64,000 nt of DNA from Aquarana catesbeiana (GCF_042186555.1 NC_133332.1:237780015-237844014); one strand, 5' to 3'; positions 11,010 through 23,323 are shown, counted from the stretch's first letter. Numbers and translations are program-made. The notes: generated from the sequence alone by a model not told the origin.

Positions 11010-14000
11010 AGAACACCACCAACCTTCTACAGGTAGCTTTAGCTGAACACTGTGCAGAGCTCGCAAAAAACTAACTTGTAGCTTATTTAGCTGCGTGCGG
11101 TTGTGATAGGATCAGGAAAACACCACCAACCTTCTACAGGTAGCTTTAGGTGAACACTGTGCAGAGCTCGCCAAAAAAATAACTTGTAGCTTCTTTAGCT
11201 GCCTGCGGTAGTGATATAGGATCAGGAAAACACCACCAACCTTCTACAGGTAGCTTTAAGTGAACACTGTGCAGAGCTCGCACTACACCAACTTGTAGCT
11301 TATTTAGCTGCCTGCGGTAGTCATAGGATCAGGAAAACACCACCAACCTTCGACAGGTAGCTTTAGGTGAACACTGTGCAGAGCTTGCCAAAAAATAACT
11401 TGTAGCTTATTTAGCTGCCTGCGGTAGTGATAGGATCAGGAAAACACCACCAACCTTCTACAGGTAGCTTTAGCTGAACACTGTGCAGAGCTCGCAAAAA
11501 AATAACTTGTAGCTTTAGCTGAACACTGTGCAGAGGTCGCACTACACTAACTTGTAGTTTTAGCTGAACACTGTGAGGAGGACGCACTACACTAACTTGT
11601 AGCTTTAGCTGAACACTGTGCAGAGGTCACACTAAACTAACTTTTAGCTTTAGCTGAACACTGTGAGGAGGACGCACTACACTAACTTGTAGCTTTAGCT
11701 GAACACTGTGCAGAGGTCTCACTACACTAACTTGTAGTTTTAGCTGAACACTGTGAGGAGGACGCACTACACTAACTTGTAGCTTTAGCTGAACACTGTG
11801 CAGAGGTCGCACTACACTAACTTGTAGTTTTCGCTGAACACTGTGAGGAGGACACACTACACCAACTTGAAGCTTTAACTGAACACTGTGAGGAGGATGC
11901 ACTACATTAACTTGTAGCTTTAGCTGAACACTATGCAGAGGTCTCACTACACTAACTTGTAGTTTTAGCTGAACACTGTGAGGAGGACGCACTACACTAA
12001 CTTGTAGCTTTAGCTAAACACTGTGCAGAGGTCGCACTACACTAACTTGTAGTTTTTGCTGAACACTGTGAGCAGGACGCACTACACTAACTTGTAGCTT
12101 TAGCTGAACACTGTGCAGAGCTCGCAAAAAACTAACTTGTAGCTTATTTAGCTGCCTGCAGTAGTGATAGGATCAGGAAAACACCACCAACCTTCTACAG
12201 GTAGCTTTAGGTGAACACTGTGCAGAGCTTGCCAAAAAATAACTTGTAGCTTATTTAGCTGCCTGCGGTAGTGATAGGATCAGGAAAACACCACCAACCT
12301 TCTACAGGTAGCTTTAGCTGAACACTGTGCAGAGCTCGCAAAAAAATAACTTGTAGCTTTAGCTGAACACTGTGCAGAGGTCGCACTACACTAACTTGTA
12401 GTTTTAGCTGAACACTGTGAGGAGGACGCACTACACTAACTTGTAGCTTTAGCTGAACACTGTGCAGAGGTCTCACTACACTAACTTGTAGCTTTAGCTG
12501 AACACTGTGCAGAGGTCGCACTACACTAACTTGTAGTTTTAGCTGAACACTGTGAGCAGGACGCACTACACTAACTTGTAGCTTTAGCTGAACACTGTGC
12601 AGAGGTCACACTAAACTAACTTTTAGCTTTAGCTGAACACTGTGAGGAGGACGCACTACACTAACTTGTAGCTTTAGCTGAACACTGTGCAGAGGTCTCA
12701 CTACACTAACTTGTAGTTTTAGCTGAACACTGTGAGGAGGACGCACTACACTAACTTGTAGCTTTAGCTGAACACTGTGCAGAGGTCGCACTACACTAAC
12801 TTGTAGTTTTCGCTGAACACTGTGAGGAGGACACACTACACCAACTTGAAGCTTTAACTGAACACTGTGAGGAGGATGCACTACGCTAACTTGTAGCTTT
12901 AGCTGAACACTATGCAGAGCTCTCCCTACACTTACTTGTAGTTTTAGCTGAACACTGTGAGGAGGACGCACTACACTAACTTGTAGCTTTAGCTGAACAC
13001 TGTGCAGAGGTCGCACTACACTAACTTGTAGTTTTTGCTGAACACTGTGAGCAGGACGCACTACACTAACTTGTAGCTTTAGCTGAACACTGTGCAGAGC
13101 TCGCAAAAAACTAACTTGTAGCTTATTTAGCTGCCTGCAGTAGTGATAGGATCAGGAAAACACCACCAACCTTCTACAGGTAGCTTTAGGTGAACACTGT
13201 GCAGAGCTCGCCAAAAAATAACTTGTAGCTTCTTTAGCTGCCTACGGTAGTGATAGGATCAGGAAAACACCACCAACCTTCTACAGGTAGCTTTAAGTGA
13301 ATACTGTGCAGAGCTCGCACTACACCAACTTGTAGCTTATTTAGCTGCCTCCGGTAGTGATAGGATCAGGAAAACACCACCAACCTTCGACAGGTAGCTT
13401 TAGGTGAACACTGTGCAGAGCTTGCCAAAAAATAACTTGTAGCTTATTTAGCTGCCTGCGGTAGTGATAGGATCAGGAAAACACCACCCACCTTCTACAG
13501 GTAGCTTTAGCTGAACACTGTGCAGAGCTCGCAAAAAAATAACTTGTAGCTTTAGCTGAACACTGTGCAGAGGTCGCACTACACTAACTTGTAGTTTTAG
13601 CTGAACACTGTGAGGAGGACGCACTACACTAACTTGTAGCTTTAGCTGAACACTGTGCAGAGGTCGCACTACACTAACTTGTAGTTTTAGCTGAACACTG
13701 TGAGCAGGACGCACTACACTAACTTGTAGCTTTAGCTGAACACTGTGCAGAGGTCTCACTACGCTACCTTGTAGCTTTAGCTGAACATTGTGCAGAGGTC
13801 GCACTACACCAACTTGTAGTTTTAGCTGAACACTGTGAGGAGGATGCACTACACTAACTTGTAGATTTAGCTGAACACTGTGCAGAGGTCTCACTACACT
13901 AACTTGTAGTTTTAGCTGAACACTGTGAGGAGGACGCACTACACTAACTTGTAGCTTTAGCTGAACACTGTGCAGAGGTCGCACTACACTAACTTGTAGT

Positions 14001-15710
14001 TTTAGCTGTGATAGGATCAGGAAAACACCACCCACCTTCTACAGGTAGCTTTAGCTGAAAGCTGTGCAGAGCTCGCAAAAAAATAACTTGTAGCTTTAGC
14101 TGAACACTGTGCAGAGGTCGCACTACACTAACTTGTAGTTTTAGCTGAACACTGTGAGGAGGACGCACTACACTAACTTGTAGCTTTAGCTGAACACTGT
14201 GCAGAGGTCGCACTACACTAACTTGTAGTTTTAGCTGAACACTGTGAGCAGGACGCACTACACTAACTTGTAGCTTTAGCTGAACACTGTGCAGAGGTCT
14301 CACTACACTACCTTGTAGCTTTAGCTGAACATTGTGCAGAGGTCGCACTACACCAACTTGTAGTTTTAGCTGAACACTGTGAGGAGGACGCACTACACTA
14401 ACTTGTAGCTTTAGCTGAACACTGTGCAGAGGTCTCACTACACTAAGTTGTAGTTTTAGCTGAACACTGTGAGGAGGACGCACTACACTAACTTGTAGCT
14501 TTAGCTGAACACTGTGCAGAGGTCGCACTACACTAACTTGTAGTTTTAGCTGAACACTGTGAGGAGGACACACTACCCTAACTTGTAGCTTTAGCTGAAC
14601 ACTGTGCAGAGGTCACACTAAACTAACTTGTAGCTTTAGCTGAACACTGTGAGGAGGACGCACTACACTAACTTGTAGCTTTAGCTGAACACTGTGCAGA
14701 GGTCACACTAAACTAACTTGTAGCTTTAGCTGAACACTGTGAGGAGGACGCACTACACTAACTTGTAGCTTTAGCTGAACACTGTGCAGAGGTCTCACTA
14801 CACTAACTTGTAGTTTTAGCTGAACACTGTGAGGAGGACGCACTACACTAACTTGTAGCTTTAGCTGAATACTGTGCAGAGGTCGCACTACACTAACTTG
14901 TAGTTTTCGCTGAATACTGTGAGGAGGACACACTACACCAACTTGTAGCTTTAGCTGAACACTGTGAGGAGGACGCACTACACTAACTTGTAGCTTTAGC
15001 TGAACACTGTGCAGAGGTCTCACTACACTAACTTGTAGTTTTAGCTGAACACTGTGAGGAGGACGCACTACACTAACTTGTAGCTTTAGCTAAACACTGT
15101 GCAGAGGTCGCGCTACACTAACTTGTAGTTTTAGCTGAACACTGTGAGCAGGACGCACTACACTAACTTTTAGCTTTAGCTGAACACTGTGCAGAGGTCT
15201 CACTACACTAACTTGTAGCTTTAGCTGAACACTGTGCAGAGGTCGCACTACACTAACTTTTAGTTTTAGCTGAACACTGTGAGCAGGACGCACTACACTA
15301 ACTTGTAGCTTTAGCTGAACACTGTGCAGAGGTCTCACTACACTAACTTGTAGTTTTAGCTGAACACTGTGAGGAGGGCGCACTACACTAACTTGTAGCT
15401 TTAGCTGAACACTGTGCAGAGGTCTCACTACACTAACTTGTAGTTTTAGCTGAACACTGTGAGCAGGACGCACTACACTAACTTGTAGCTTTAGCTGAAC
15501 ACTGTGCAGAGGTCTCACTACACTAACTTGTAGCTTTAGCTGAACACTGTGCAGAGGTCGCACTACACTAACTTGTAGTTTTAGCTGAACACTGTGAGAA
15601 GGACACACTACACTAACTTGTAGCTTTAGCTGAACACTTTGCAGGGGTCTCACTATACTAACTTGTAGTTTTAGCTGAACACTGTGAGGAGGACGCACTA
15701 CACTAACTGT
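11010..15710. repeat. 4.7-kb minisatellite, 45-bp unit with higher-order structure
   Basis: Two 45-bp variants alternate: one with GCTTTAGCTGAACACTGTGC (AGAGGTC tail) and one with TTTTAGCTGAACACTGTGAG (GAGGACG tail), giving a 90-bp higher-order unit. A second, roughly 115-bp unit (GATAGGATCAGGAAAACACC, then CTTCTACAGGTAGCTTTA) forms the first block (to about 11510) and returns at about 12160, 13145 and 14008, dividing the array into large blocks that themselves repeat. Because 45 is 15 codons, the minus strand stays open and encodes repeated HSVQLKLQVSVVRP-type peptides; I do not regard these as genes. Confidence 0.93.
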
Positions 15711-17283
15711 AAATAGTCTAGCTGCCTGACTGTGGTACTAATAGGATCAAAAGAACACCAGCAATTTTCTTCAGGTAGCTGTAAATACTGTAACAAGACA
15801 AGCCTGCCTGTCAGTAGGAAGATAACAGGAACGGATCTAGCTAAACTGAGTACAGTGTATATATATGCAACACCTGGGATGCATATATATACACAATACA
15901 CTGTAAGTGCAGCTAACTCACTGACTGTCCTGCCTAATCTAGCTAACTCAAATGAAATGACACTGTCTCTCTCTCTATCTCTGAGCACGCCGGAACACAC
16001 TACACAGGGCCGCCGTGTAGGCGGCCTTATATAGTGTGGGGCCACCCTGGCTTTGGCCAATTACAGCTCTCTCTGCCGATGGCGCTGTGATTGGCCAAGC
16101 ATGCGGGTCATAGTGCATGCTTGGCCAATCATCAGCCAGCAATGCACTGCGATGCCGCAGTGAATTATGAGCCGTGACGCGCCACACTAATTTGGCGCTA
16201 ACGGCCCATAACGTTCGCAATTCGGCGAACGATCGAACAGCCGATGTTCGAGTCGAACATGGGTTTGACTCGAACGCGAAGCTCATCCCTACTCTCTAAG
16301 TTCAAGAGCCACAGAAGACGGACGTTCTTTGGAAGAATGTAGCCCTAGAGGTCGCTCCCATTCAAGGGGAGTTCCAAGGATGATGTCTTATCGCTTCTTC
16401 CTAGAGCAACGCTACCATCCTAGCAAAAGTCCTGCAGTGCCTGTGGCGCAATACCTATGCCCAATAGGCTGGTGAGTAAAGACTGCCTGGAGGAGTTCGC
16501 AGTTGATAGGTAACACTCAAATATCATTGTTTTTGAAGAGGGTGGCGTGAAATTTTATGCTGTACTTATTTCACTTATCTCGGCCAGGCAGACCCCTCCT
16601 AGTTGCCTGTCACTAGTAGAGCATCCTGGCACCTCGGCAGGGGCAGTCAAGCAGGCCAAACGTGTGTTTAAAGTCATATTCACCCTTTCTTCAGAACGGC
16701 AATGTCCGAAGAGAAAAAAATCTCCCTTATTTGTCAGGTTTTATCCTTGTTAGAGATTGGATAGCATCACTTTAATCCCTGCGTACAGTAGATACAATGT
16801 TTGAGACGTTGGGCTGCGTTTGTTTTCCTCAGGCAAGTTCAGTGTAAGATACCTTATAACAGGAAATCTCTGTGTTGGTAAGAAACTTAACACAGCCATA
16901 GCAGGAGTGACAGGAAGTCCGTCCTGATCCCGCAAGTTAGTAAGCAAAGGGATAGGGAATGTTCCTCCTCTCAGCAGGTTCCATTCTTCTAGGCAGATGG
17001 GCTGCTATAGTACATATATATCAGACCTAGGGGGGTTTTCGTCCTGATTCCATTCACAAAAAGAATATACAGGTTTCAATTCAATCCTGTATGTAGTTTG
17101 CAAGGGATGGTGGCTAGCGTCCAGTTGTAGATCTGAAGACGTTAAACTTTGGGAGATCTTCAAAATGGAGTCCATTAAACCAGCGCAGCCAGATGGCAAA
17201 ATGCTATTTTTGGATCTTTGCAATGGTCTAAACATCCCAAAATATTTATTTCTTTCATAATTGGTAAGCTTGCGATCGACTAG

Positions 17284-17511
17284 ATGCATTTCACATTTAA
17301 CAGTCTGCCTTTTGGTCTATGCAGGTCTCCGAGACTGTTCACAAGGGTTCTCGGTGCAGTGTTAGTTCCACTAAGAGAACAAGTTCTCCGGGTGCGCCGC
17401 TATCTGGACAACTTTATTCTTCTATCCAGAAGTCTGAAACAATTGCTGATGCAGCAAGAGATTCTCATAAACAACCTGCGGGGATATGGCCGGTTTATTA
17501 ACTCTCTCTAA
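17284..17511 (+). pseudogene. DIRS-type reverse transcriptase remnant
   Basis: The peptide FNSLPFGLCRSPRLFTRVLG, followed about 30 residues on by YLDNFILLSRS, matches the DIRS RT pattern (LPFGL, then YLDD). The second catalytic aspartate has become Asn and stops flank the segment, so it is inactive. The order RT, RNase H, recombinase fits DIRS rather than Ty3/gypsy. Confidence 0.75.
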
Positions 17512-17886
17512 CTTAACAGTTAGTATGCTGGGAGGTACTCTGCCAATTCCTCTGCTCGGCTTCCACCAGAGAAAACGGTGGCAGTCAAAGTAGGAATGCT
17601 GAAGAAAGTAATCTCCACTTGTTTGACCATTTCTCAGTGCTTCAATCTTTGGAGCACAATGTTATCATACCAATAATCCCTTGGGTGCTCTGACTTTGAC
17701 AGTTTGAGCTAGGATTCTTAGCACAATAGAGGAAACAGAGTCTGGCACGGTTATGAACTGTCACTCAGTATAAATAGGAGTATATGGTGGTGGCTGAAGA
17801 GGGAGAATCAAATGAAGTCACCCCGTTAGAACCATTAGACTAGATCACAATTACTATTCATCGCGAGAAACCATCGGTTCAGTCCA

Positions 17887-18162
17887 ATGGGAGATTCCCA
17901 GCCAAGCGGGGTAGTCTTAAATACCCTAGTAATCCAGGCACCTTCTTTAGCACCTTTTGCCTTACTACACAGAATCAAGGGAAGATTAGTCTCTCTGCAG
18001 TTTAACAGCATGGCAGCAGCTGCCTATATTCATCACCAAAGAGGAACTTGTGGCAATATGTTATTTAGAGAGGTGAACCCCACGCTGTTGGGGTCAGGAA
18101 ATCACCTGCAAATTCCGAAAGCGGTTTACCTCCTAGGGGACTTGAACACACAGACAGACTGA
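17887..18162 (+). pseudogene. DIRS RNase H remnant
   Basis: The segment includes AAAAYIHHQRGT, REVNPTLL and YLLGDLNTQTD. These correspond to the DIRS RNase H pattern (YINHQGGT, then NTQAD). The open frame is only 91 codons and ends in the family motif. It lies downstream of the RT remnant in the same orientation. Confidence 0.65.
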
Positions 18163-19022
18163 CCATCATGCAAACTTTCCAGAGCACGAGTGGGCCCTAC
18201 ACTGTAGGTCTTCTATGAGCTGGTCCACAGGTGGGGCCAACCACAGACAGACTACATTGCTTCTCACAGCAATTTCAAACTTAGGAGGATGTCTGAATCA
18301 GTTCTGCACCCCAAGGTAGAGGGGACAAATGCCTTGATTTTTTCCATGGATCTGCAATCTAGCCTATATATTTTCCAACAACATTTCTTGTAATGAGATT
18401 CCTCTTAAGGCTGTCGAGAGTGAACATGGTAGTCATATCCATTCCTCCATTTTGACAATGAGGGCCTTGAATTTTCATGGCCATTCATCTCATGAGACAG
18501 AAGCCAATTCCCCTTGATACATACGCTGGCTGTGGCTCCAAACAGGAAGACTGATAGGGGAAGCTTGAGAACCTAGCCTGCTCCAGGATGATCTCTACCT
18601 TGTGGAGTGTGAGAAGGCACTTCTCTACTAACAACATCTATGCCAAAATCTGGAACAAGTTTGCATTATTTCTCAGCAGGGTGAGATATTGACACTAATG
18701 CACCTCCAGTGACAGCTGTTCTAGACTTCTTGTAGACCAGATTAGACATGAGCCTTAGCCTATAGTCCTTGAGATTGCAAGTGTCGACTAGGTTGGCAAT
18801 AACAAGGCTTAAATGTGCTGGAAATTCTTTTGTTTGCACAAATTTTGAAGACAGGAGGTTTCGACCACCACGACGGAGGATCTTTCCCAGTGGAAACTAT
18901 CGGTGTTGCTGAAATTTCAAATCAGTTCGACCATTTGCTCCAACAGAACAGTGTTCAGTTTGACATTATCTACTAGGCAGTATCTATCGCTAGATCTTCA
19001 AGCAGAAGGATGTCTGAGATTC

Positions 19023-19473
19023 TGTCAGGGCTGGCTCAGCCCTTCCTTCTCTGAGCTGGCCGCTCAGCTGTCGGCTAATTGCCAGCTCTCATCTCTCTCC
19101 ACAGTTAACTAGCTGTTGTGGATCTGCTTGTCAGTCCCGCCTACTTAAAGATCTCCAGCTCACTTCATTCCTGCCTTCTCCTTGGTCACATCACAAGAAA
19201 CCATCTCCTGCGTTCCTGTTTAAAGACTGGCTTTGCTGACATTCCTTCTGGCTCCTTATCCTGCTTGCTGTTCCTGTGTTTGGATCCCTGACTTATGGCC
19301 TGACTGATTACTTGATCTGGTGACTGAACTCTGGCCTGGCTGACTACCCGATTCGGTTACTGGACTCTGGCTGTGCTTTGACTACGCTTACTCTATTTAC
19401 CTTTTTATTTTTAATAATAAACAAGTGTGATTTTACTGTACTTCTGTCTTGGTCTAGTTCATGGTTTCTGACA
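19023..19473 (+). mobile_element. Solo Ty3/gypsy LTR
   Basis: A 451-bp LTR starting TGTCAGGGCTGGCTC and ending GGTTTCTGACA, flanked by a perfect 5-bp duplication GATTC (19018-19022 and 19474-19478). It contains an AATAAA at about 19418. It is the same family as the LTRs of the chromodomain element at 34747-39605, seen there as complement. A solo LTR is what homologous recombination between the two LTRs of a full element leaves. Confidence 0.93.
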
Positions 19474-19675
19474 GATTCAAGCTCCGAGAGCTTCAGAAAA
19501 AGATATTATTTTCTTTCCAAAAGGACTAGTCTTGTGTCTGATAGATCATCTTGTATCAAGGGTAGTGACAGCCCTCCATCTAACAGTGATCTGGGCATTG
19601 CCTAACTTCCCAGAGGATTACTCAGGAGGATCACACAAATTGGGCGTGTACAGAACTTGAAGTCCCTATCCACAA

Positions 19676-19933
19676 TTGCCCTTTTCAGATCATGTAATAA
19701 GCCTTTCATCTTTCCAGCTGGAATTCGTCAGGGAAAAGAGGTTACCTTCTGGACTTAGTAGGTTTGGTTGTGCATATAGGGCGAGGGGTCGTGAACCTCC
19801 TTCAGCAGTGGATATATACTCTCCCAGAGCGGTTTTGGTCTCATGGGCTGCCCATTCGAAGGCGTCCATGGAATCCATCTGCGGGGAAGTATCATGGTCA
19901 CCCCAGGATACCCTTTCAAGCGGTACGGAGTAA
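19676..19933 (+). pseudogene. DIRS tyrosine recombinase, C-terminal remnant
   Basis: The peptide SPRAVLVSWAAHSKASMESI followed by CGEVSW resembles the end of DIRS/phage-type tyrosine recombinases, where an H-(S/T)-R-x-x-x-(S/T)-x-W-A motif precedes the catalytic Tyr. The catalytic region is only partly recognisable and the tail is mutated. Confidence 0.6.
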
Positions 19934-20310
19934 ATCCAGGGGTATTGCCATTAGTGGACTGCAGAGGAAGGACTGTTCCGTTTTCTGTCCCATTCTGATT
20001 AAAAATTGATTCGACAAGTAGAACCCACCCTGTCAGCTAGTTATTTATCACTAGTATGCTGCCATAGTGGCATCAGGAAAACAGAAAATTGTATCAAATA
20101 CTTACCGTAATTTTCCTTTCCTGACGCCAAACCATGGCAGGATACGTACCTACCCTTGTACTTTTCAGTATGTAGCTAATCACAAAGAATGGAGTGGGGC
20201 CTAACTAGGCCTTTAATTTATGTGCACGTGTCGGACGGGATAGGCACTTAAAGCTGACATAGGCAAACAAGCTCGCCACTCGCCACTCGTGGAGATAAGT
20301 TTTTTAATAC

Positions 20311-21679
20311 TTTATGTTATGTGAGTACCTTCATTGCTACATTAATAAAAAATACTTACTGTTTAAACTACTACACTATCCAGAACCCCCTTTCTTTTAT
20401 TACTCCTCCTTGTATCCACTGAGGGACAAAGACAAGTACAGACCAACTCTGGTCCAGGAATACAAGGGAGAAGCAGCCACTGCAAGTGTATATTTATATG
20501 CGGTTACCTTATTACCGCAAGGTAAGAGGCCACTTCCCACTAGCGTGTGTGTTTGCACGAAGAGGAGATATCTATTCCTCCAGCACCTTATTTTGATACT
20601 TGCACATTGGAATGCTCATTTGCACAAAGAAGAGAAGATTTCATCCACAGTTTGATTGCATTTTGCACACCTTGGACTTGATTGGACGTCTCATAGCTAA
20701 TTGCAGCCGGCACAATTTTAGATTTGAGTTTATTTTGCACACTTTATTGCATTTTTACACAGGCCATTTGCACTTTTCACAGGAAGGTTTATGTTGCTGA
20801 TTTTGCACAATCTTGCAATTTTGCACAGTTTATTTTTTGCACATATCATATACCCAGTAGACTTATCTCAGTGTTATTAGCAATTTATTTTTGCACTTTG
20901 CACTATGATATCACCACCCATTATTGTGTATGTCACAATTTACTTACCGTATATATAGAAGATTCATCAGGGTGCTATTAGCATTGTATTCATGCACTCT
21001 GCACAATTTTCAGGGATCATCTGAAGGTGGACAAAGTAGGCAATAGTCGGACAGATTTGTGAGAAATCTGCTTCTTCCGAGCATTCCAGAGGATGGGAGA
21101 GGCTCAGGAGAAGTCCTGAAGGCGAGTATGGGATGAGGTTACAAGGGAGCTAGAGAGCAGGAGGTCTTGGGAGTAGCGAAGAGAACTATTTGGTTGTTAT
21201 TTTGAGACCAGGTTAGTGATGTAGCTGTGGACCAGGTTGTGGATGGCTTTGTAAGTTATTGTTAGTATCTTAGTATTAGTTAGTGTTATGGATTTGAATT
21301 CCCATATGTGCCTCCAGAAGTTATGGACGAGGTGTACACGCTTAGAGAAGGCTGGTGTGAGGCTGAAATATGGGAGTTTTTACATGTGCCCAAGCCTCAT
21401 CATCACAGAGGAGCCAAAGGGTTTTGGGAGGAATTCTGTAGTATTAAATGCAACTGTAGATGGGGCAGATTAATATTTAAGGATTGTGTCCTAATAAACA
21501 AATGTGACAGGCCTGACCAAGTAAAGTCTATAAGCATTTGGGGCCCAGATAAACAGATGGTCCAGGTCCCTAATCTGGAATTCTATCTGTGAGCCAGGGT
21601 AGAACTGGCTACTTCTATCTCATTTTGACTGTGTGGTCATCCAATCGGCTGCCTCTTTGTATTCCAAGTTCTACACATG
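20311..21679. other. Gene-free stretch, dispersed-repeat-like, one unexplained open frame
   Basis: No element ends are recognised. The sequence at 20500-21000 is rich in TTGCAC words. From 21010 to 21260 it resembles a dispersed frog repeat (GGGATGAGGTTACAAGGGAG). See the separate entry for 21284-21592. Confidence 0.45.
21284..21595 (+). CDS. Unrecognised Cys/Trp-containing open frame
   Basis: An open stretch of about 103 codons without an ATG near its start, preceded by TTAGTTAG, which could be a splice acceptor. The peptide is not low-complexity and has several Cys and Trp (FWEEFCSIKCNCRW, then LINKCDRPDQ), ending NLEFYL before TGA. I do not recognise a family. It could be a terminal exon of a host gene, a retroelement remnant, or chance. 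Codon-level conservation against another frog would decide. Confidence 0.3.
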
Positions 21680-22814
21680 GTCCACAGTAGGGATGAGCTT
21701 CCAGTTCGAGTCAAACTCACGTTCGACTCAAACATTGGCTGTTCGCAAGTTCGCCGAACAGCAAACAATTTGAGGTGTTCGCGGCAAATTCGAATGCAGC
21801 GGAACACCCTTTAAAAGTCTATGGGAGAAATCAAAAGTGCTAATTTTAAAGGCTTATATGCAAGTTATTGTCATAAAAAGTGTTTGGGGACCTGGGTCCT
21901 GCCCCAGGGGACATGGATCAATGCAAAAAAAAGTTTTAAAAACGGTCATTTTTTTAAGAGCAGTGATTTTAATAATGCTTAAAGTCAAACAATAAAAGTG
22001 TATTATCCCTTTAAATTTTGTAGCCGGGGGGGGGGGGGGGGGTGTGTGTCTATAGTATGCCTGTAAAGGGGCGCATGTTTCCCGTGTTTAGAACAGTCTG
22101 ACAGCAAAATGACATTTCAAAGGAAAAAAGTAATTTAAAACTACTCGCAGTTATTGCATTGCCGGTCCGACAATACACATAGAAGTTCATTGATAAAAAC
22201 AGCATGGGAATTCCCCACAGGGGAACCCTGAACCAAAATTTAAAAAAAAAAAATGACATGGGGGTCCCCCTAAATTCCATACCAGGCCCTTCAGGTCTGG
22301 TATGGATATTAAGGGGAACCCCGGCCAAAATTTAAAAAAAAAAATGACGTGGGGGTCCCCCTAAATTCCATACCAGACCCTTCAGGTCTGTTATGGATTT
22401 TAAGGTGAACCCCTCGCCAAAATAAAAAAAAAATGGCGTGGAGTCCCCCCAAAAATCCATACCAGACCCTTATCCGATCACGCAACCTGGCAGGCCATAG
22501 GAAAAGAGGGGGGGATGAGAGAGCGCCCCCCCCTGAACCGTACCAGGCCACATGCCCTCAACATTGGGAGGGTGCTTTGGGGTAGCCCCCCAAAACACCT
22601 TGTCCCCATGTTGATGAGGACAAGGGCCTCATCCCCACAACCCTGGCCGGTGGTTGTGGGGGTCTGCAGGCGGGGGGCTTATCAGAATCTGGAAGCCCCC
22701 TTTAACAAGGGGACCCCCAGATCCCGGCCCACCCCTGTGTGAAATTGTAAGGGGGTACCCCTACCATTTCCCAAAAAAACTGTCAAAAATGTTAAAAATG
22801 ACAAGAGACAGTTT

Positions 22815-23060
22815 TTGACAATTCCTTTATTTAAATGCTTCTTCTTTCTTCTATCTTCCTTCATCTTCTTCTTCTTCTTCTGGTTCTTCCTCCGGCGTTC
22901 TCATCCAGCATCTCCTCCGCGGCGTCTTCTATCTTCTTCTTCTCGGGCCGCTCCGCACCCATGGCATGGAGGGAGGCTCCCGCTCTTCTCTTCATCTTCT
23001 TCTCTTCTTCATCTTCTTCTCTTCTTCATTTTCTTCTCCAGGCAGCTCCGCATCCATGCT
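22815..23060. repeat. TTC-rich polypyrimidine tract
   Basis: Repeated CTTCTT/TCTTCC words are interrupted by GGGCCGCTCCGCA and GGAGGCTCCCGC modules. The complementary GAAGAA tract is at about 25977-26035, and another copy lies at 45415-45740. Open frames made of Ser/Phe/Leu or Glu/Lys/Arg are artefacts of composition. Confidence 0.8.
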
Positions 23061-23323
23061 GGCATGAAGGGAGGCTCCCGCTGTGTGACGCATCTCCTCT
23101 TCTGACTGTTCTTAAATAACGGGGGGCGGGGCCACCCGGTGACCCCGCCCCCTCTGACGCATGGGACATGACGGGACTTCCCTGTGGCATTCCCCGTGAT
23201 GTCATGACATGGGTGCGGAGCGGCCCGAGGAGAAGAAAATAGAAGATGCCGCGGAGGAGTTGCTGGACGAGAACGCTGGAGGAAGAACCAGAAGAGCCAG
23301 AAGAACCAGAAGAAGAAGATGAA

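Larger units (their letters stand above)
5720..16291 (-). mobile_element. 10.6-kb autonomous-type hAT transposon
   Basis: The element is flanked by a perfect 8-bp target duplication CTCTCTAA (5712-5719 and 16292-16299), the hAT hallmark. The ends are TAGCCGATGAGCC on the left and, complemented, TAGGGATGAGC on the right. Going left to right it holds a left subterminal region (to about 6760), a 142-bp tandem repeat, the transposase gene on the minus strand, a TA microsatellite, a 4.7-kb minisatellite and the right subterminal region rich in GAACG/TTCG. At 10,572 bp it is unusually long for a hAT, mostly because of repeat expansion. It interrupts a DIRS-like element. Smaller family members sharing its termini lie at 21688, 45076 and 57220. 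Confidence 0.93.
16300..20240 (+). mobile_element. DIRS-like retrotransposon, right segment
   Basis: This is the continuation of the DIRS-like element after the hAT. It holds, in order, reverse transcriptase, RNase H and tyrosine-recombinase remnants on the plus strand, then the right inverted segments at about 20048-20222. The element is old: frames are broken every 200-300 bases. A solo gypsy LTR interrupts it at 19023. DIRS elements integrate with a tyrosine recombinase and make no target duplication, so boundaries cannot be read from one. Confidence 0.72.

Noticed and set aside
11627..15698. Minus-strand open frames of 100-200 codons with HSVQLKLQ repeats
   Set aside because: The 45-bp unit is a multiple of three and lacks stops; frames begin and end where the 115-bp unit interrupts the array. 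No independent start, signal or domain.
11010..15710. Centromeric or pericentromeric satellite
   Set aside because: The array is bounded inside one hAT with its own target duplication and is too short; it is a transposon-borne minisatellite.
22815..23119. Phe/Leu/Ser-rich membrane-like proteins
   Set aside because: Product of a TTC-rich tract; complementary and repeated at three places in non-coding hAT copies.
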